A stretch of DNA of 64,000 nucleotides from contig NZ_JADEVV010000002.1 in the NCBI RefSeq assembly GCF_015207985.1, positions 1-64,000 on the forward strand. The letters run 5' to 3'. The translations under genes were made by a program, and so were the position numbers. The stretch comes from Synechocystis salina LEGE 00031 (GTDB lineage Bacteria; Cyanobacteriota; Cyanobacteriia; Cyanobacteriales; Microcystaceae). Shown here piece after piece: positions 8,421-17,873 of the stretch (the stretch's first letter is position 1; every line of letters starts with the position of its first letter). The notes under the pieces are model-generated. The model was not told the DNA's origin, searched no databases, and saw nothing but the letters and a program-made list of their open reading frames with translations.

Positions 8421-9830
8421 TTAGGAAAGTAGACGGTTGGGTAAACAATCCTGGCGTAATAGGTCGGTGTAGGTTTCCCGTTGCAGAATCAGGTTTGCTT
8501 CCCCTTGGCTTACTAGTACAGCGGCTGGGCGACCTAAACGGTTGTAGTTGGAAGCCATGCTGTAGTTATAGGCTCCGGTGGCGGTGACCACTAGAATGTC
8601 CCCTGGCTCAGCAGCGGGTAGGGCCACATCCTTAACGAGAATATCGCCGGACTCACAATGTTTCCCGGCCACGGTGACAGTTTCGCTTAGCTCATCGTTC
8701 ATGCGGTTAGCTAGGGCAACGCGGTACACAGATTGGTAGGTGATGGGGCGGGGATTATCGGACATGCCGCCATCGACGGCAATGTAGGTGCGGATATTGG
8801 GCACGACTTTGCGCCCCCCCACCCGATAGGCCGTTACACAGGCAGACCCCACTAGGGAACGTCCCGGCTCAGCAATGAGTTTGGGGTAAGGGACATTATG
8901 GTGATCGCAGGCCTTGGCTACGGAGAGGGCCGCCGCTTGGGCCCATTCTTCAATGCTGGGGGGATCATCACTTTCGGTGTAGCAAATTCCTAGGCCACCG
9001 CCGATGTTGAGTTCCTTCAGGGGCAGGCCGTAGGTTAAACCTTTGGCAAACCATTGCACCAGCACTTCCCCTAAGTCTTGGTGGGGTTGGCGCTCAAAAA
9101 TTTGGGAGCCGATGTGGGCATGGAGTCCGAGGCAATGGAGTGCGGGCTGCTCGGCAATGTAGGTGAAAACCGCTTCTAGCTGGTTGGGATCAAAGCCAAA
9201 TTTGCTGTCTAAATGTCCAGTTTTAATATATTCATGGGTGTGGCATTCGATGCCGGGGGTGAGGCGCAACATGATTTTTACCGGCTCCCCTGAGTTGGCC
9301 GCCAATTTGCTCAGGGTTTCTAATTCCAGCCAGTTGTCGACAATGATGGTGCAATTAACAGCGATCGCCTCTTGGAGTTCCTGCACCGATTTGTTATTGC
9401 CGTGGAAGTAAATTTTTTCCGCAATCTCAGCTTCGTCCCAACCCAATTGCTTTAGAGCCGAAACCGTGGTGAATAATTCTCCGCCGGATACCACATCGAA
9501 CCCCAAACCTTCCTGGGCGGCGATCGCCACTACGGCTAAACAACTCCAAGCTTTGGAAGCGTAGATTACTTGACTGGGGCCAGGATAGTGGGTTTGGAAA
9601 GATTGACGATATTGTTGGGCCGCTTGCCGGAGGGTGGTTTCATCCAAAATGTAGAGGGGAGAGCTAAACTGTTCCACCAAAGCCGTGACGGAGCAACCAC
9701 CAATTTCCAGTTCACCGTTTTTATTGATTACGGCGGTCAGAGGTAAAAGATTTTGGTTGGGGGAGGGAGAGGCCGGGGTTTTTAACAATGTACTTCCGGT
9801 GGTCGTACGGGGCATTTCAGTGGAGAGCAT
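8421..9830 (-). CDS. lysA: Diaminopimelate decarboxylase
   Basis: PLP-dependent decarboxylase of meso-diaminopimelate, the last step of lysine synthesis, acting in the cytosol. The 469-residue protein has the PLP lysine in 'VIYASKAWS', the barrel motif 'GLHAHIGSQIF', the phosphate loop 'LNIGGGLGI', 'AEPGRSLVG' and the C-terminal substrate motif 'GKHCESGDIL'. I start at the ATG at 9830, where the sequence 'MLSTEMPRTTTGSTLL' that I recall from Synechocystis begins; upstream codons in the same frame are unlike it. The N-terminal 35 residues are Pro/Thr/Ser-rich and longer than in E. coli LysA, as is usual in cyanobacteria. It is the first gene of the lysA-cdaA-uppS-corA run. Confidence 0.95.
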   Translation of the reverse strand: MLSTEMPRTTTGSTLLKTPASPSPNQNLLPLTAVINKNGELEIGGCSVTALVEQFSSPLYILDETTLRQAAQQYRQSFQTHYPGPSQVIYASKAWSCLAVVAIAAQEGLGFDVVSGGELFTTVSALKQLGWDEAEIAEKIYFHGNNKSVQELQEAIAVNCTIIVDNWLELETLSKLAANSGEPVKIMLRLTPGIECHTHEYIKTGHLDSKFGFDPNQLEAVFTYIAEQPALHCLGLHAHIGSQIFERQPHQDLGEVLVQWFAKGLTYGLPLKELNIGGGLGICYTESDDPPSIEEWAQAAALSVAKACDHHNVPYPKLIAEPGRSLVGSACVTAYRVGGRKVVPNIRTYIAVDGGMSDNPRPITYQSVYRVALANRMNDELSETVTVAGKHCESGDILVKDVALPAAEPGDILVVTATGAYNYSMASNYNRLGRPAAVLVSQGEANLILQRETYTDLLRQDCLPNRLLS

Positions 9831-9998
9831 AGCAGGGGGAATTTTAATACAGATAAAATTTAATCGAACTGGCGGGACAGCGGAGCTACAACAACCGGGG
9901 GCAAAGCAAAACCCTAAAAGTATCAATAACTCTTGTAATATCTCAGTTTATCAACCTTGGGGATGATTGTTTTCCTTCTTTTTCTTCTGCAACTGCGG

Positions 9999-11423
9999 TC
10001 AAGGAGAGGGGGATACAATTCTTTCTGGCGTTAATTTCCCCTGCAGTTCTTGCTTAATGCGGGCCATAACGGAATTTTGATCCAAAGAATTGAGGATGTC
10101 TCGCACCACCGTCCGGGGCCCCGTTTCTCCCCAGGCGGCTCCGTTGGCTAGGTAGGTTTTGGTCACTTGACCGATCGCCAAGGTGGAAACTCCGGCCACG
10201 CTAGCTTGGGTGAGAGCCACGGAAATATAAGGGGCCAGGGCCAATCCCCCCGTTAACGGCACCGTTAGACCAAGTAAGCCTTTGAGGGAACTGAGTCCCA
10301 ATCCGGCCAAAAATTCGCTGGCCGTGATGCCCCCCATGCTCACCCCAATTTTTTGCAACAGGGCGATCGCCGTCGTTTGGGTCATGGGCAAGCCGTACAG
10401 CTTGGAGAGGGAAATAATCAGGGCCACATCCACCACCGCCCCACTGAATAAATCCAGCACAGTCACCGGATTGAGGGCAATGGCCGCCGCCTTAACCATC
10501 ACTGCTTTTTGGATAATGCTATTGGCTTGGCTATCCCGCAAACGCATTTTTTGTTGCACTAATTTATCATTCAAACTATCAGCACAAAGCAAGGTATTTA
10601 AAGCTACTAAAGATTTCCCTTCCCGTTGGAGTAAATCAATGATTTTCAAGCGTAGGTTATCAACTTTTGCTTCCCCCCTGTATTGATAACGTTCCAATTT
10701 TCCCTGGGCATTTTCTCTCAATTCTGTCACCAAAGGACTGGCGGAAACTAAGATAATTTCCTCTGGGGACAATAATTCTTTTACTCGTTCATCACGAATT
10801 TTTTCGTAAATCAATTGCTGATCTGTCGCCGGATATTGATCAATTTTATTAAATACTAACAACATTGGTTTGCCCACCGCTCGCAGTTGGGACAAGGCTT
10901 GGAATTCCACCTGGGACATATCCCCCGCAATGACAAACAAAATTAAATCCACCTGTTGGGCCACGGCGATCGCCAATTGTTCCCGTTCTTTGCCCTTTAC
11001 TTCATCAATGCCCGGTGTATCAATTAATTGTAATTGGGCATTACCCCAACCGGAAATGGTAACGGTGGATAAACCGTCTGCTTGGGTCAGTTGCCAGGGA
11101 GCAGACTGGTGGCTCTGGGTAACGCCATGGATTGGTCCTGTGGTGAAAACTTGCTCCCCTAAAAGGGCATTGAGCAGGGAAGATTTGCCCCTTCCCACCA
11201 AGCCAAAAGCCGCAATTTGTACTAGTCCCTGATTGAGGTTTTCTAGCATGGCACAGAGGTGACCAATTTCCCTTTCCAGTCCTTGTTTTTCCCTAGTATC
11301 AAGATCAATTTGTTCGACGATCGCCGTCAAGCTAGCCTGGGCTTGTTGATAATTTAAATCTTCTTGAATCGCACTAATAATATCTAAGGTCTGGTCTAAA
11401 TCAGTCAAAGAATTATTATTCAT
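9999..11423 (-). CDS. Era/YcjF-type GTPase with hydrophobic C-terminal domain (DUF697-like)
   Basis: A 474-residue GTPase. The N-terminal G domain has P-loop 'GLVGRGKSSLLNALLG', switch 'QLIDTPGIDEVKGKE' and guanine motif 'LLVFNKIDQ'. The C-terminal third is rich in Ala, Gly and Leu ('GLLGLTVPLTGGLALAPY') and contains segments able to insert in a membrane, as in the DUF697/YcjF group. A coiled first 60 residues precede the P-loop. The function of this family in cyanobacteria is unknown to me; membrane association or remodelling is an inference from the architecture. The ATG at 11423 overlaps the toxin stop codon (ATGA), so it is probably translated from the toxin-antitoxin transcript, unless an internal promoter exists. 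Confidence 0.88.
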   Translation of the reverse strand: MNNNSLTDLDQTLDIISAIQEDLNYQQAQASLTAIVEQIDLDTREKQGLEREIGHLCAMLENLNQGLVQIAAFGLVGRGKSSLLNALLGEQVFTTGPIHGVTQSHQSAPWQLTQADGLSTVTISGWGNAQLQLIDTPGIDEVKGKEREQLAIAVAQQVDLILFVIAGDMSQVEFQALSQLRAVGKPMLLVFNKIDQYPATDQQLIYEKIRDERVKELLSPEEIILVSASPLVTELRENAQGKLERYQYRGEAKVDNLRLKIIDLLQREGKSLVALNTLLCADSLNDKLVQQKMRLRDSQANSIIQKAVMVKAAAIALNPVTVLDLFSGAVVDVALIISLSKLYGLPMTQTTAIALLQKIGVSMGGITASEFLAGLGLSSLKGLLGLTVPLTGGLALAPYISVALTQASVAGVSTLAIGQVTKTYLANGAAWGETGPRTVVRDILNSLDQNSVMARIKQELQGKLTPERIVSPSP

Positions 11424-11689
11424 GGAAAGTAACGATAAAATTCTCGACGATGGATAACTCTTGCCAAAATAATGCTCTCATTCTGAATATAAAAACCAAT
11501 TCTATAGTCCCCTAGGCGTATTCGATAAGCATTGTCTTCTCCTTTGAGTTTTTTGACATTAGGAATACTTTGGATTTGTTCAAGTTGGGGGATTTCATCA
11601 AAGACTAAGCTCTTAATGAGCTCGTATTGAGGAGAATGTTTTAGTCTTTTTAAATCTTTGATAAAACTAGGAAAGTATTGAACATCCAT
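11420..11689 (-). CDS. RelE/ParE-family toxin
   Basis: An 89-residue protein with the RelE/ParE fold signature: 'FIKDLKRLK' in the first helix, 'VKKLKGEDNAYRIRLGDYRIGFYI' style central strands, and 'ILARVIHRREFYRYFP' at the end. The residues 'R-G-D-Y-R' and the final 'HRREFYRYF' match ribosome-dependent mRNA-interferase toxins of the RelE type, which would cleave mRNA at the ribosomal A site. It sits 5 bases after its likely antitoxin and overlaps the downstream GTPase gene by 4 bases. The pairing is typical of type II modules; activity is inferred from family membership. Confidence 0.88.
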   Translation of the reverse strand: MDVQYFPSFIKDLKRLKHSPQYELIKSLVFDEIPQLEQIQSIPNVKKLKGEDNAYRIRLGDYRIGFYIQNESIILARVIHRREFYRYFP

Positions 11690-11694
11690 CGAAA

Positions 11695-11892
11695 TTAGTT
11701 CTCTAGTTCTACTAGAGCTTCAGAATGGCTTAAAGGAGTCTCATCTTTAACCTTATGCATAAAAGCTAACAGTTGATTATCTTCAAAATTTTCAAGCATT
11801 TTTTGATAATCATCAAAATCAATCACAACTTTTTGAATGTTTCCCTGGGGATCTTTAATTAGTTCTTGGGCAAAAGGATAATTGATATTCAT
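11695..11892 (-). CDS. Antitoxin partner of the RelE-type toxin
   Basis: A 65-residue acidic protein directly before the toxin gene. The first half ('ELIKDPQGNIQKVVIDFDDYQKMLE') resembles the Phd/RelB-like antitoxins that use a short beta-hairpin for DNA binding; the second half is acidic ('EDNQLLAFMHKVKDETPLSHSEALVELEN') and would wrap the toxin. It probably represses its own promoter together with the toxin. The 96-base gap to argS upstream must hold that promoter; I could not point to a clear operator. Confidence 0.8.
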   Translation of the reverse strand: MNINYPFAQELIKDPQGNIQKVVIDFDDYQKMLENFEDNQLLAFMHKVKDETPLSHSEALVELEN

Positions 11893-11988
11893 AACTATTA
11901 ACTCAAAATAATCAAAGTATTTTTACCTGTGTAATCTATTCTAACAAAATGATTTTGGCAAATAAATGGCGACATTATTTTCCCATAC

Positions 11989-13743
11989 TTACATCCTGTC
12001 TAAAACCGGGATGCCCAATAAAGACAGACCTAATTTTAAAGTTCTGGCGGTGAGATCACAAAGCAGTAAACGGGAACGACGCTGGGGATCCTTTGCCTTG
12101 AGCACCGGACAATTTTCATAAAAACGGTTAAAAACTTTGCTTAATTCATAAAGATAATCGCAAAGACGATTGGGCAATAAACTAGTTTCCACCGTTTCAA
12201 TGACGTCGGCAAATTGTAAAAGACTTTTAGCCAAAACTAACTCCGTTGGTTCAGTCAAAATAATTTCACCGCTGGCCATTTGGGCAAAATCAATGCCCCC
12301 TTCCCGACTAATGCTCTGAATACGGGCGTAGGCATAGAGCATATAGGGCGCCGTATTGCCCTGGAGAGCCAACATTTTGTCAAAACTGAAAACGTAATCA
12401 CTGGTGCGATTTTGACTAAGGTCGGCATACTTCACTGCCCCAATGCCCACCCGTTGGGCCACCTCGGTCTTAAATGCTTCAGTTTCTTGCCGTTCTTCTG
12501 CTGTTAAGCGAGTTTCCAAGTCCTGTCTAGCCCGAGCGACTGCTTCCGTTAACAAATCCTTGAGGCGAATGGTGTCCCCTGCCCTGGTTTTCAGTTTTTT
12601 GCCGTCTTCCCCCTTAACCAAGCCGAATGGCACATGGACTACTTGACTGGGGTCAGTGAGAATGTCAGCTTTTTGGGCTACCTGAAAAAATTGGGCAAAA
12701 TGGTTGGCCTGCCCCGCATCGGTGACGTAAATAATTTTCTGCGCCCCATCGGTTGTTAGGCGATAATTCAAAGCGGCTAAATCGGTAGTGGCGTAGTTAT
12801 AGCCCCCGTCGGATTTTTGCACTATTAATGGCAGGCGATCGCCATCTTTATTGGTGAAACCGTCAAGGAAAACGCATTGGGCACCGTTATCTTCCACCAG
12901 TAAATCTTTTTCCTGCAATAGTTCCACTACACCGGGTAGAAAGGGATTGTAAAATGACTCTCCCCGTTCCTCAATGGTGATATCTAAACAATCGTAAATC
13001 AGTTGAAATTCCCGTCGGGATTGATCACAAAGTAATTGCCATGCTTTGATGCTTTCTGCATCCCCCGCCTGGAGAGAAACTACGGCTTGGCGGGACGTTT
13101 CCCGGAATTGTTCATCTTGATCAAACCTTTGTTTAGCTTGCTTGTAAAAGGTAACTAGATCGCCAATGTCTAACGCGTCGGCGGTTACCAATGCCTCTGG
13201 ATAAACCTCTTTTAAATAGGTAATTAACATGCCAAATTGGGTGCCCCAATCCCCCACATGGTTGAGGCGCAAAACGTCATAGCCCCGCAATTCCAACACC
13301 CGTGCCAAACAATCCCCAATGATGGTAGAGCGGAGGTGACCCACATGCATTTCCTTGGCAATGTTGGGGCTCGAAAAATCCACCACCACCCTTTCTTCAA
13401 CTTGGATTAGGGGCACGCCCAATTGTTGGTCCTGTTGGAGTTTAATTAATTGTTCTCCCAGATAATCAGGCAATAGCTTGAGGTTAATAAAACCCGGCCC
13501 AGCGATGGTTAATGGTTCACAAATTCCGCTCAAATTAACTTTATTTACAATCTCCATGGCGATCGCCCGGGGTGGTTGACCCAACTGCTTGGCCAGGGGC
13601 AGGGCAATGTTGCATTGAAAATCGCCAAATTTAGGATTGGAAGCGGGCACCACCAGGGGAGTGGGCAGGGTAACATCGGGCGGAAACTGACCTCCCAGAG
13701 CTTGGGCAAAGTGATCATTGAGTTGGGTCAGAATCGATACCAT
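11989..13743 (-). CDS. argS: Arginyl-tRNA synthetase
   Basis: Class I aminoacyl-tRNA synthetase charging tRNA-Arg, 584 residues from the ATG at 13743. The N-terminal additional domain that reads the tRNA D-loop ('[17 protein letters not shown]') is followed by the HIGH-type motif '[19 protein letters not shown]', the KMSK-region equivalent '[15 protein letters not shown]' (this enzyme class normally lacks a strict KMSK) and the DALR anticodon domain, ending in the canonical 'GIPVLDRM'. The longer reading frame adds 13 Ser/Leu-rich residues without conservation, so the second Met is the better start. It lies upstream of the toxin-antitoxin genes on the same strand. Confidence 0.96.
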   Translation of the reverse strand: MVSILTQLNDHFAQALGGQFPPDVTLPTPLVVPASNPKFGDFQCNIALPLAKQLGQPPRAIAMEIVNKVNLSGICEPLTIAGPGFINLKLLPDYLGEQLIKLQQDQQLGVPLIQVEERVVVDFSSPNIAKEMHVGHLRSTIIGDCLARVLELRGYDVLRLNHVGDWGTQFGMLITYLKEVYPEALVTADALDIGDLVTFYKQAKQRFDQDEQFRETSRQAVVSLQAGDAESIKAWQLLCDQSRREFQLIYDCLDITIEERGESFYNPFLPGVVELLQEKDLLVEDNGAQCVFLDGFTNKDGDRLPLIVQKSDGGYNYATTDLAALNYRLTTDGAQKIIYVTDAGQANHFAQFFQVAQKADILTDPSQVVHVPFGLVKGEDGKKLKTRAGDTIRLKDLLTEAVARARQDLETRLTAEERQETEAFKTEVAQRVGIGAVKYADLSQNRTSDYVFSFDKMLALQGNTAPYMLYAYARIQSISREGGIDFAQMASGEIILTEPTELVLAKSLLQFADVIETVETSLLPNRLCDYLYELSKVFNRFYENCPVLKAKDPQRRSRLLLCDLTARTLKLGLSLLGIPVLDRM

Positions 13744-13943
13744 GGACGATGATGTTAGGGAAAGTGAACTTGAAACAATCAAAAACTTAGGCTGTTGCCT
13801 GGACAGTAATGCCCTATAACAAGCCTCGATATAACCAGTATATTAGATTAATTACCCCATGGGAATTTGCAAAGTAAAACTGGTTGATCACCAATGTTAG
13901 TCCTGGGACAATCAATGGCCCTAAAAAACTTCCATCTTCCAGC

Positions 13944-14900
13944 TTAATTAAGTCTTTCCAATTGCAGATATTCTAACCCCCAAAGATCACTAACTAAATA
14001 CAATGGTCGAGCTTTGACCTCTTCATAAACTCGCCCCAAATACTCACCAATTACCCCCAGACTAATTAATTGCACTCCCCCAAGAAATAAAATTGCCACC
14101 ATCAAAGAAGCATAACCCGGTACGTCGGTGCCAACAATTAAGGTTTTTAAAATCAAAAAACTGGCATAGGCTAAGGAAAGCAGGGAAATAATTAAGCCTA
14201 GATAGGTCCAAATTTTCAGAGGAAGCAAGCTAAAGGAAAAAATCCCATCCAGGGCAAAATTCCAGAGTTTCCAGTAATTCCACTTAGTTTGTCCTTGGAA
14301 GCGGGGTTCCCGATCAAATAAGACGAAAGTTTGCCGGTAGCCTACCCAAGCAAATAAACCTTTCATAAACCGAGTTCTTTCTGGTAGTTGCTTAATGGCA
14401 TTGACTACCCTGCGGTCCATTAAACGAAAATCGCCGGTGTTGGGGGGGATTTTAATTTCCGTCATGCGGCCAATCACTTTGTAAAACATTTTAGCGGTGA
14501 ATTGTTTTACCCAGGTTTCCCCTTGGCGTGAACGGCGAGTAGCATAGACAATATCATAACCTTCGCGCCATTTATTAACTAATTCATGGATTAATTCTGG
14601 CGGGTCCTGGAGGTCGGCATCAATGGGAATAACCGCCTTCCCCTGGGCATAATCAATACCAGCAGAAAGAGCAATTTCTTTGCCAAAGTTACGGGACAGA
14701 TTAACAATTTTGATTTGGGGATTAGTTTGGTGGCAATTAATTAATTGGCTCAGGGTTTTATCCTTACTACCGTCGTTAACGCAAATAATTTCGTAGGTAA
14801 TTTTGAGGGGAGTCAGCACTTCTAACAAACGGGCAAATAAATGCTCCAGGTTATCTTCCTCGTTGTACATTGGAATCACAATGGACAGTTCAATGGTCAT
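13944..14900 (-). CDS. Family 2 glycosyltransferase, polyprenol-phosphate type (DPM1/GtrB-like)
   Basis: Transfers a sugar from a nucleotide donor to a polyprenyl phosphate on the cytosolic face of the membrane; glucose, mannose or a related sugar is possible. The GT-A domain has 'IPMYNEEDNLEHLF', 'ICVNDGSKDKT', the metal-binding 'IDADLQDPPELI' and 'GDFRLMDRRVV'; two membrane helices follow at about 232-255 and 265-290, as in GtrB and YkcC. Length 318 residues fits the family. Conserved 'RFMKGLFAWVGYRQ' is present. Its product could feed a membrane glycosyltransferase such as the PMT-family protein encoded at about 32.5-34.0 kb, but that link is only an inference. The gene is divergent from the amidotransferase gene on its right. 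Confidence 0.92.
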   Translation of the reverse strand: MTIELSIVIPMYNEEDNLEHLFARLLEVLTPLKITYEIICVNDGSKDKTLSQLINCHQTNPQIKIVNLSRNFGKEIALSAGIDYAQGKAVIPIDADLQDPPELIHELVNKWREGYDIVYATRRSRQGETWVKQFTAKMFYKVIGRMTEIKIPPNTGDFRLMDRRVVNAIKQLPERTRFMKGLFAWVGYRQTFVLFDREPRFQGQTKWNYWKLWNFALDGIFSFSLLPLKIWTYLGLIISLLSLAYASFLILKTLIVGTDVPGYASLMVAILFLGGVQLISLGVIGEYLGRVYEEVKARPLYLVSDLWGLEYLQLERLN

Positions 14901-15100
14901 AGATATAAGTTATTTCCTGTTGATTTATCAGCTCGTTAATGTCGTTGTCCAATGGGGTGATCTGGTTAAAATCAATGCAGTTGGTTGATTGCGGCTACTG
15001 TTACCATACCGATCGCCAGTTAGTTATCAATAATTTCGTTCCTTGGCACCGGCTCGAGCAATTCCGTAATATTTCCAGGATATTTTCAGAAAATTACCAT

Positions 15101-15817
15101 ATGCAAGCTCACTTTTTCCAGCACGTTCCCTTTGAAAACCTTGGTGCCATTGAGCCTTGGTTGAGAACTAAAGGCTACAGCATCAGCCAGACTTGTTTAT
15201 TCGAGCAGTCTACCTCCCCTGGTTTTCCCCCCTTAGCGACCATAGACCTGTTGATTGTCCTAGGGGGTTCCATGAGCGTCAACGACGAAGTGGAATATCC
15301 TTGGTTGATAGAGGAGAAGGCATTCATCCGTCAGGCGATCGCCGCTGGTAAAACGATCTTAGGTATTTGTCTGGGAGCCCAACTCATAGCCAATGCTTTG
15401 GGAGCCAAAGTTTATCCCAACGCAGTCAAAGAAATTGGCTGGTTTCCCATCACCAGTCAGTCCAGTAATACAAAGCTAGATTTATTTCAGTTTCCCCCCA
15501 GTATTGAAGTTTTCCATTGGCACGGCGAAACCTTTGATTTACCTCCAGGGGCCGAGTTGATTGCCTCCAGTGCAGCTTGTCAGCATCAGGCTTTCCAAAT
15601 TGGGCGATCGGTCATCGGTCTGCAATGCCATCTGGAAACTACCCCCACAGCAGCTCAGGCGTTGGTGGATAATTGTGCCGAGGAATTGATCCCTGGCCCC
15701 TTTGTGCAGGATGCCGCCACCATTTTGACGGCTGACCAGACGAGATTTGCCCCTATGGGCGCAGTCCTAGTCCAATTGTTGGAATATCTACACCATCAAG
15801 TTGTTAGCCAAGCCTAA
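15101..15817 (+). CDS. Class I glutamine amidotransferase-like protein (GuaA N-terminal type)
   Basis: A 238-residue stand-alone glutamine-amidotransferase-fold protein. It shows the oxyanion strand 'LIVLGGSMSVND', the nucleophile elbow 'ILGICLGAQLIANALG' with the catalytic Cys, and the late 'VIGLQCHLETTP' with the catalytic His and Glu. The closest group is the YfeJ/GMP-synthase-like branch with no synthetase domain fused, whose substrates are mostly unknown. I chose the ATG at 15101 ('MQAHFFQHVPFENLG'), where the family homology starts; the frame stays open to 14939 but the extra sequence looks unlike protein. It is 78 bases before clpP. It may hydrolyse glutamine or a gamma-glutamyl compound. 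Confidence 0.85.
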   Translation: MQAHFFQHVPFENLGAIEPWLRTKGYSISQTCLFEQSTSPGFPPLATIDLLIVLGGSMSVNDEVEYPWLIEEKAFIRQAIAAGKTILGICLGAQLIANALGAKVYPNAVKEIGWFPITSQSSNTKLDLFQFPPSIEVFHWHGETFDLPPGAELIASSAACQHQAFQIGRSVIGLQCHLETTPTAAQALVDNCAEELIPGPFVQDAATILTADQTRFAPMGAVLVQLLEYLHHQVVSQA

Positions 15818-15895
15818 TCCCCTGGCCCCAACCCCTAGGCGCGGAGAATATGGCACAATCTAGGAAGAATACTACGGTAACAACACCATCTCTCC

Positions 15896-16492
15896 ATGAT
15901 TCCAACCGTCATTGAAACGTCTGGGCGTGGCGATCGCGCCTTTGATATTTATTCCCGCCTACTCCGGGAGCGGATTGTCTTCCTGGGGCAAGAAGTCCGG
16001 GACGAGAATGCCAATTTAGTTGTTGCCCAACTGCTATTTTTAGAAGCGGAAGATCCGGAAAAAGACATTTATCTCTACATCAACTCCCCTGGGGGATCGG
16101 TGTCGGCAGGGCTAGGAATTTTCGACACCATGAACCAAATCCGTCCCGATGTCTGCACCATCTGCATCGGCTTAGCGGCCAGCATGGGGGCTTTTCTCCT
16201 CAGTGCCGGAGCCAAAGGTAAGCGCATGAGTCTGCCCAACTCCCGCATTATGATTCACCAACCCCTAGGGGGAGCCCAGGGGCAAGCGACGGATATTGAA
16301 ATTCAAGCCAAGGAAATTCTTTATCTCAAAGCACTACTCAACCAACATTTGGCCAACCACACCGGCAAGTCCCTGGAGGAAATCACCGCTGATACGGAAC
16401 GGGATTTCTTTATGTCCGCTGAGGAATCCAAGGAATACGGCCTGATTGACCAAGTGATTAACCGTCGGCCTTCCGCCAGTGACCCTCTTTAA
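15896..16492 (+). CDS. clpP: ATP-dependent Clp protease proteolytic subunit
   Basis: Serine protease subunit that assembles into a double heptamer ring and degrades proteins unfolded by ClpC or ClpX. The 198-residue sequence has the catalytic Ser in '[14 protein letters not shown]', the His in '[14 protein letters not shown]' and an Asp in '[11 protein letters not shown]', so it is an active ClpP, not a ClpR. The opening '[23 protein letters not shown]' is normal for the family. Cyanobacteria have several ClpP paralogues; this one matches the slr0542-type copy I recall beside trpB in PCC 6803. The gene is followed by trpB after about 120 bases. Confidence 0.96.
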   Translation: MIPTVIETSGRGDRAFDIYSRLLRERIVFLGQEVRDENANLVVAQLLFLEAEDPEKDIYLYINSPGGSVSAGLGIFDTMNQIRPDVCTICIGLAASMGAFLLSAGAKGKRMSLPNSRIMIHQPLGGAQGQATDIEIQAKEILYLKALLNQHLANHTGKSLEEITADTERDFFMSAEESKEYGLIDQVINRRPSASDPL

Positions 16493-16614
16493 TTGGTTGT
16501 ACGGGTTCAACCCCCATTGCTCGCTAGAAGGTTACCAGGCCATTGGCTGAGAATATTAATGCAATGGCCTAACCAATCCCCCCCCATTTTCCCCATTCCC
16601 TTTCCTGACCGTCC

Positions 16615-17853
16615 GTGAACACCACTTCCCCCCTTTCTCCCCCCCGCCACCAATACCCCGATGCCTTGGGGCGTTTTGGTAACTACGGTGGTAAATACGT
16701 GCCCGAAACCCTCATGCCTGCTCTGACAGAGTTGGAGGAAGCCTACTATCGTTATCGGGCGGAGAGTTCCTTCCAGGAAGAATTGACAGGGTTACTGAAG
16801 GACTATGTGGGCCGTTCTTCCCCTCTGTATTTTGCGGAACGGTTAAGTGCCCATTATGCCCGTCCCGACGGTACCCATCCCTTGATATACCTCAAGCGGG
16901 AAGATTTGAACCACACGGGGGCCCACAAAATCAATAATGCCCTTGGCCAAGTTTTATTAGCTAAACGCATGGGCAAAAAACGGATCATTGCCGAAACCGG
17001 CGCTGGTCAGCATGGAGTGGCCACGGCTACGGTGTGTGCTCGCTTTGGCTTGGAATGCATCATCTACATGGGGGTGCAGGATATGGAGCGGCAAAAATTA
17101 AATGTTTTTCGGATGAATTTGCTGGGGGCCAGGGTGCAACCAGTGACGGCGGGCACAGGTACCCTCAAAGATGCTACTTCTGAAGCAATTCGGGATTGGG
17201 TCACCAATGTGGAAACCACCCACTACATCCTCGGTTCCGTGGCGGGGCCCCATCCTTACCCCATGATGGTGCGGGATTTTCATCGGGTCATTGGCCAGGA
17301 AACCCGGCAACAATCCTTAGAAAAATGGGGGGGCTTGCCGGACGTGCTGTTGGCCTGTGTGGGGGGTGGCTCCAACGCCATGGGGCTGTTCTATGACTTC
17401 ATCGATGAACCGGAAGTCAGAATGATTGGCATCGAAGCGGCGGGGGAAAGCATTGTCTCTGGTAAACACGCGGCCACTTTAACCATGGGTAAACCGGGAG
17501 TATTACACGGGGCCATGAGTTATTTGTTGCAGGATACGGAAGGTCAGGTTACCGAAGCCCATTCCATCAGTGCGGGACTGGATTACCCCGGTGTAGGCCC
17601 TGAACATAGTTACCTCAAAGATGCGGGACGGGCGGAATATTACAGCGTCACTGACCAAGAGGCGATCGCCGCTTTGCAGAGGTTATCGGAGTTGGAAGGC
17701 ATTATTCCAGCCCTGGAAACGGCCCATGCCTTTGCCTATTTAGAAACCCTCTGTCCCCAACTGAAAAATGGCGAACGGATTGTGATCAATTGCTCCGGTC
17801 GGGGGGATAAGGACGTGCAGACGGTGGCTAAATACCTGCAGATGGAAATTTAA
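16615..17853 (+). CDS. trpB: Tryptophan synthase beta chain
   Basis: PLP enzyme that condenses indole with serine to tryptophan, working in an alpha2-beta2 complex with TrpA. The 412-residue protein has the PLP lysine in '[18 protein letters not shown]', the '[18 protein letters not shown]' helix, the PLP-phosphate loop '[10 protein letters not shown]' and the C-terminal '[10 protein letters not shown]'. The start codon is GTG at 16615; there is no in-frame ATG before the conserved '[21 protein letters not shown]', and the leader '[12 protein letters not shown]' is short. trpA is not adjacent, as is usual in cyanobacteria where trp genes are scattered. The 5' flank is C-rich and has no strong ribosome site. 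Confidence 0.97.
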   Translation: MNTTSPLSPPRHQYPDALGRFGNYGGKYVPETLMPALTELEEAYYRYRAESSFQEELTGLLKDYVGRSSPLYFAERLSAHYARPDGTHPLIYLKREDLNHTGAHKINNALGQVLLAKRMGKKRIIAETGAGQHGVATATVCARFGLECIIYMGVQDMERQKLNVFRMNLLGARVQPVTAGTGTLKDATSEAIRDWVTNVETTHYILGSVAGPHPYPMMVRDFHRVIGQETRQQSLEKWGGLPDVLLACVGGGSNAMGLFYDFIDEPEVRMIGIEAAGESIVSGKHAATLTMGKPGVLHGAMSYLLQDTEGQVTEAHSISAGLDYPGVGPEHSYLKDAGRAEYYSVTDQEAIAALQRLSELEGIIPALETAHAFAYLETLCPQLKNGERIVINCSGRGDKDVQTVAKYLQMEI

Positions 17854-17873
17854 TACTCCCTGGCGGAGGAAGA

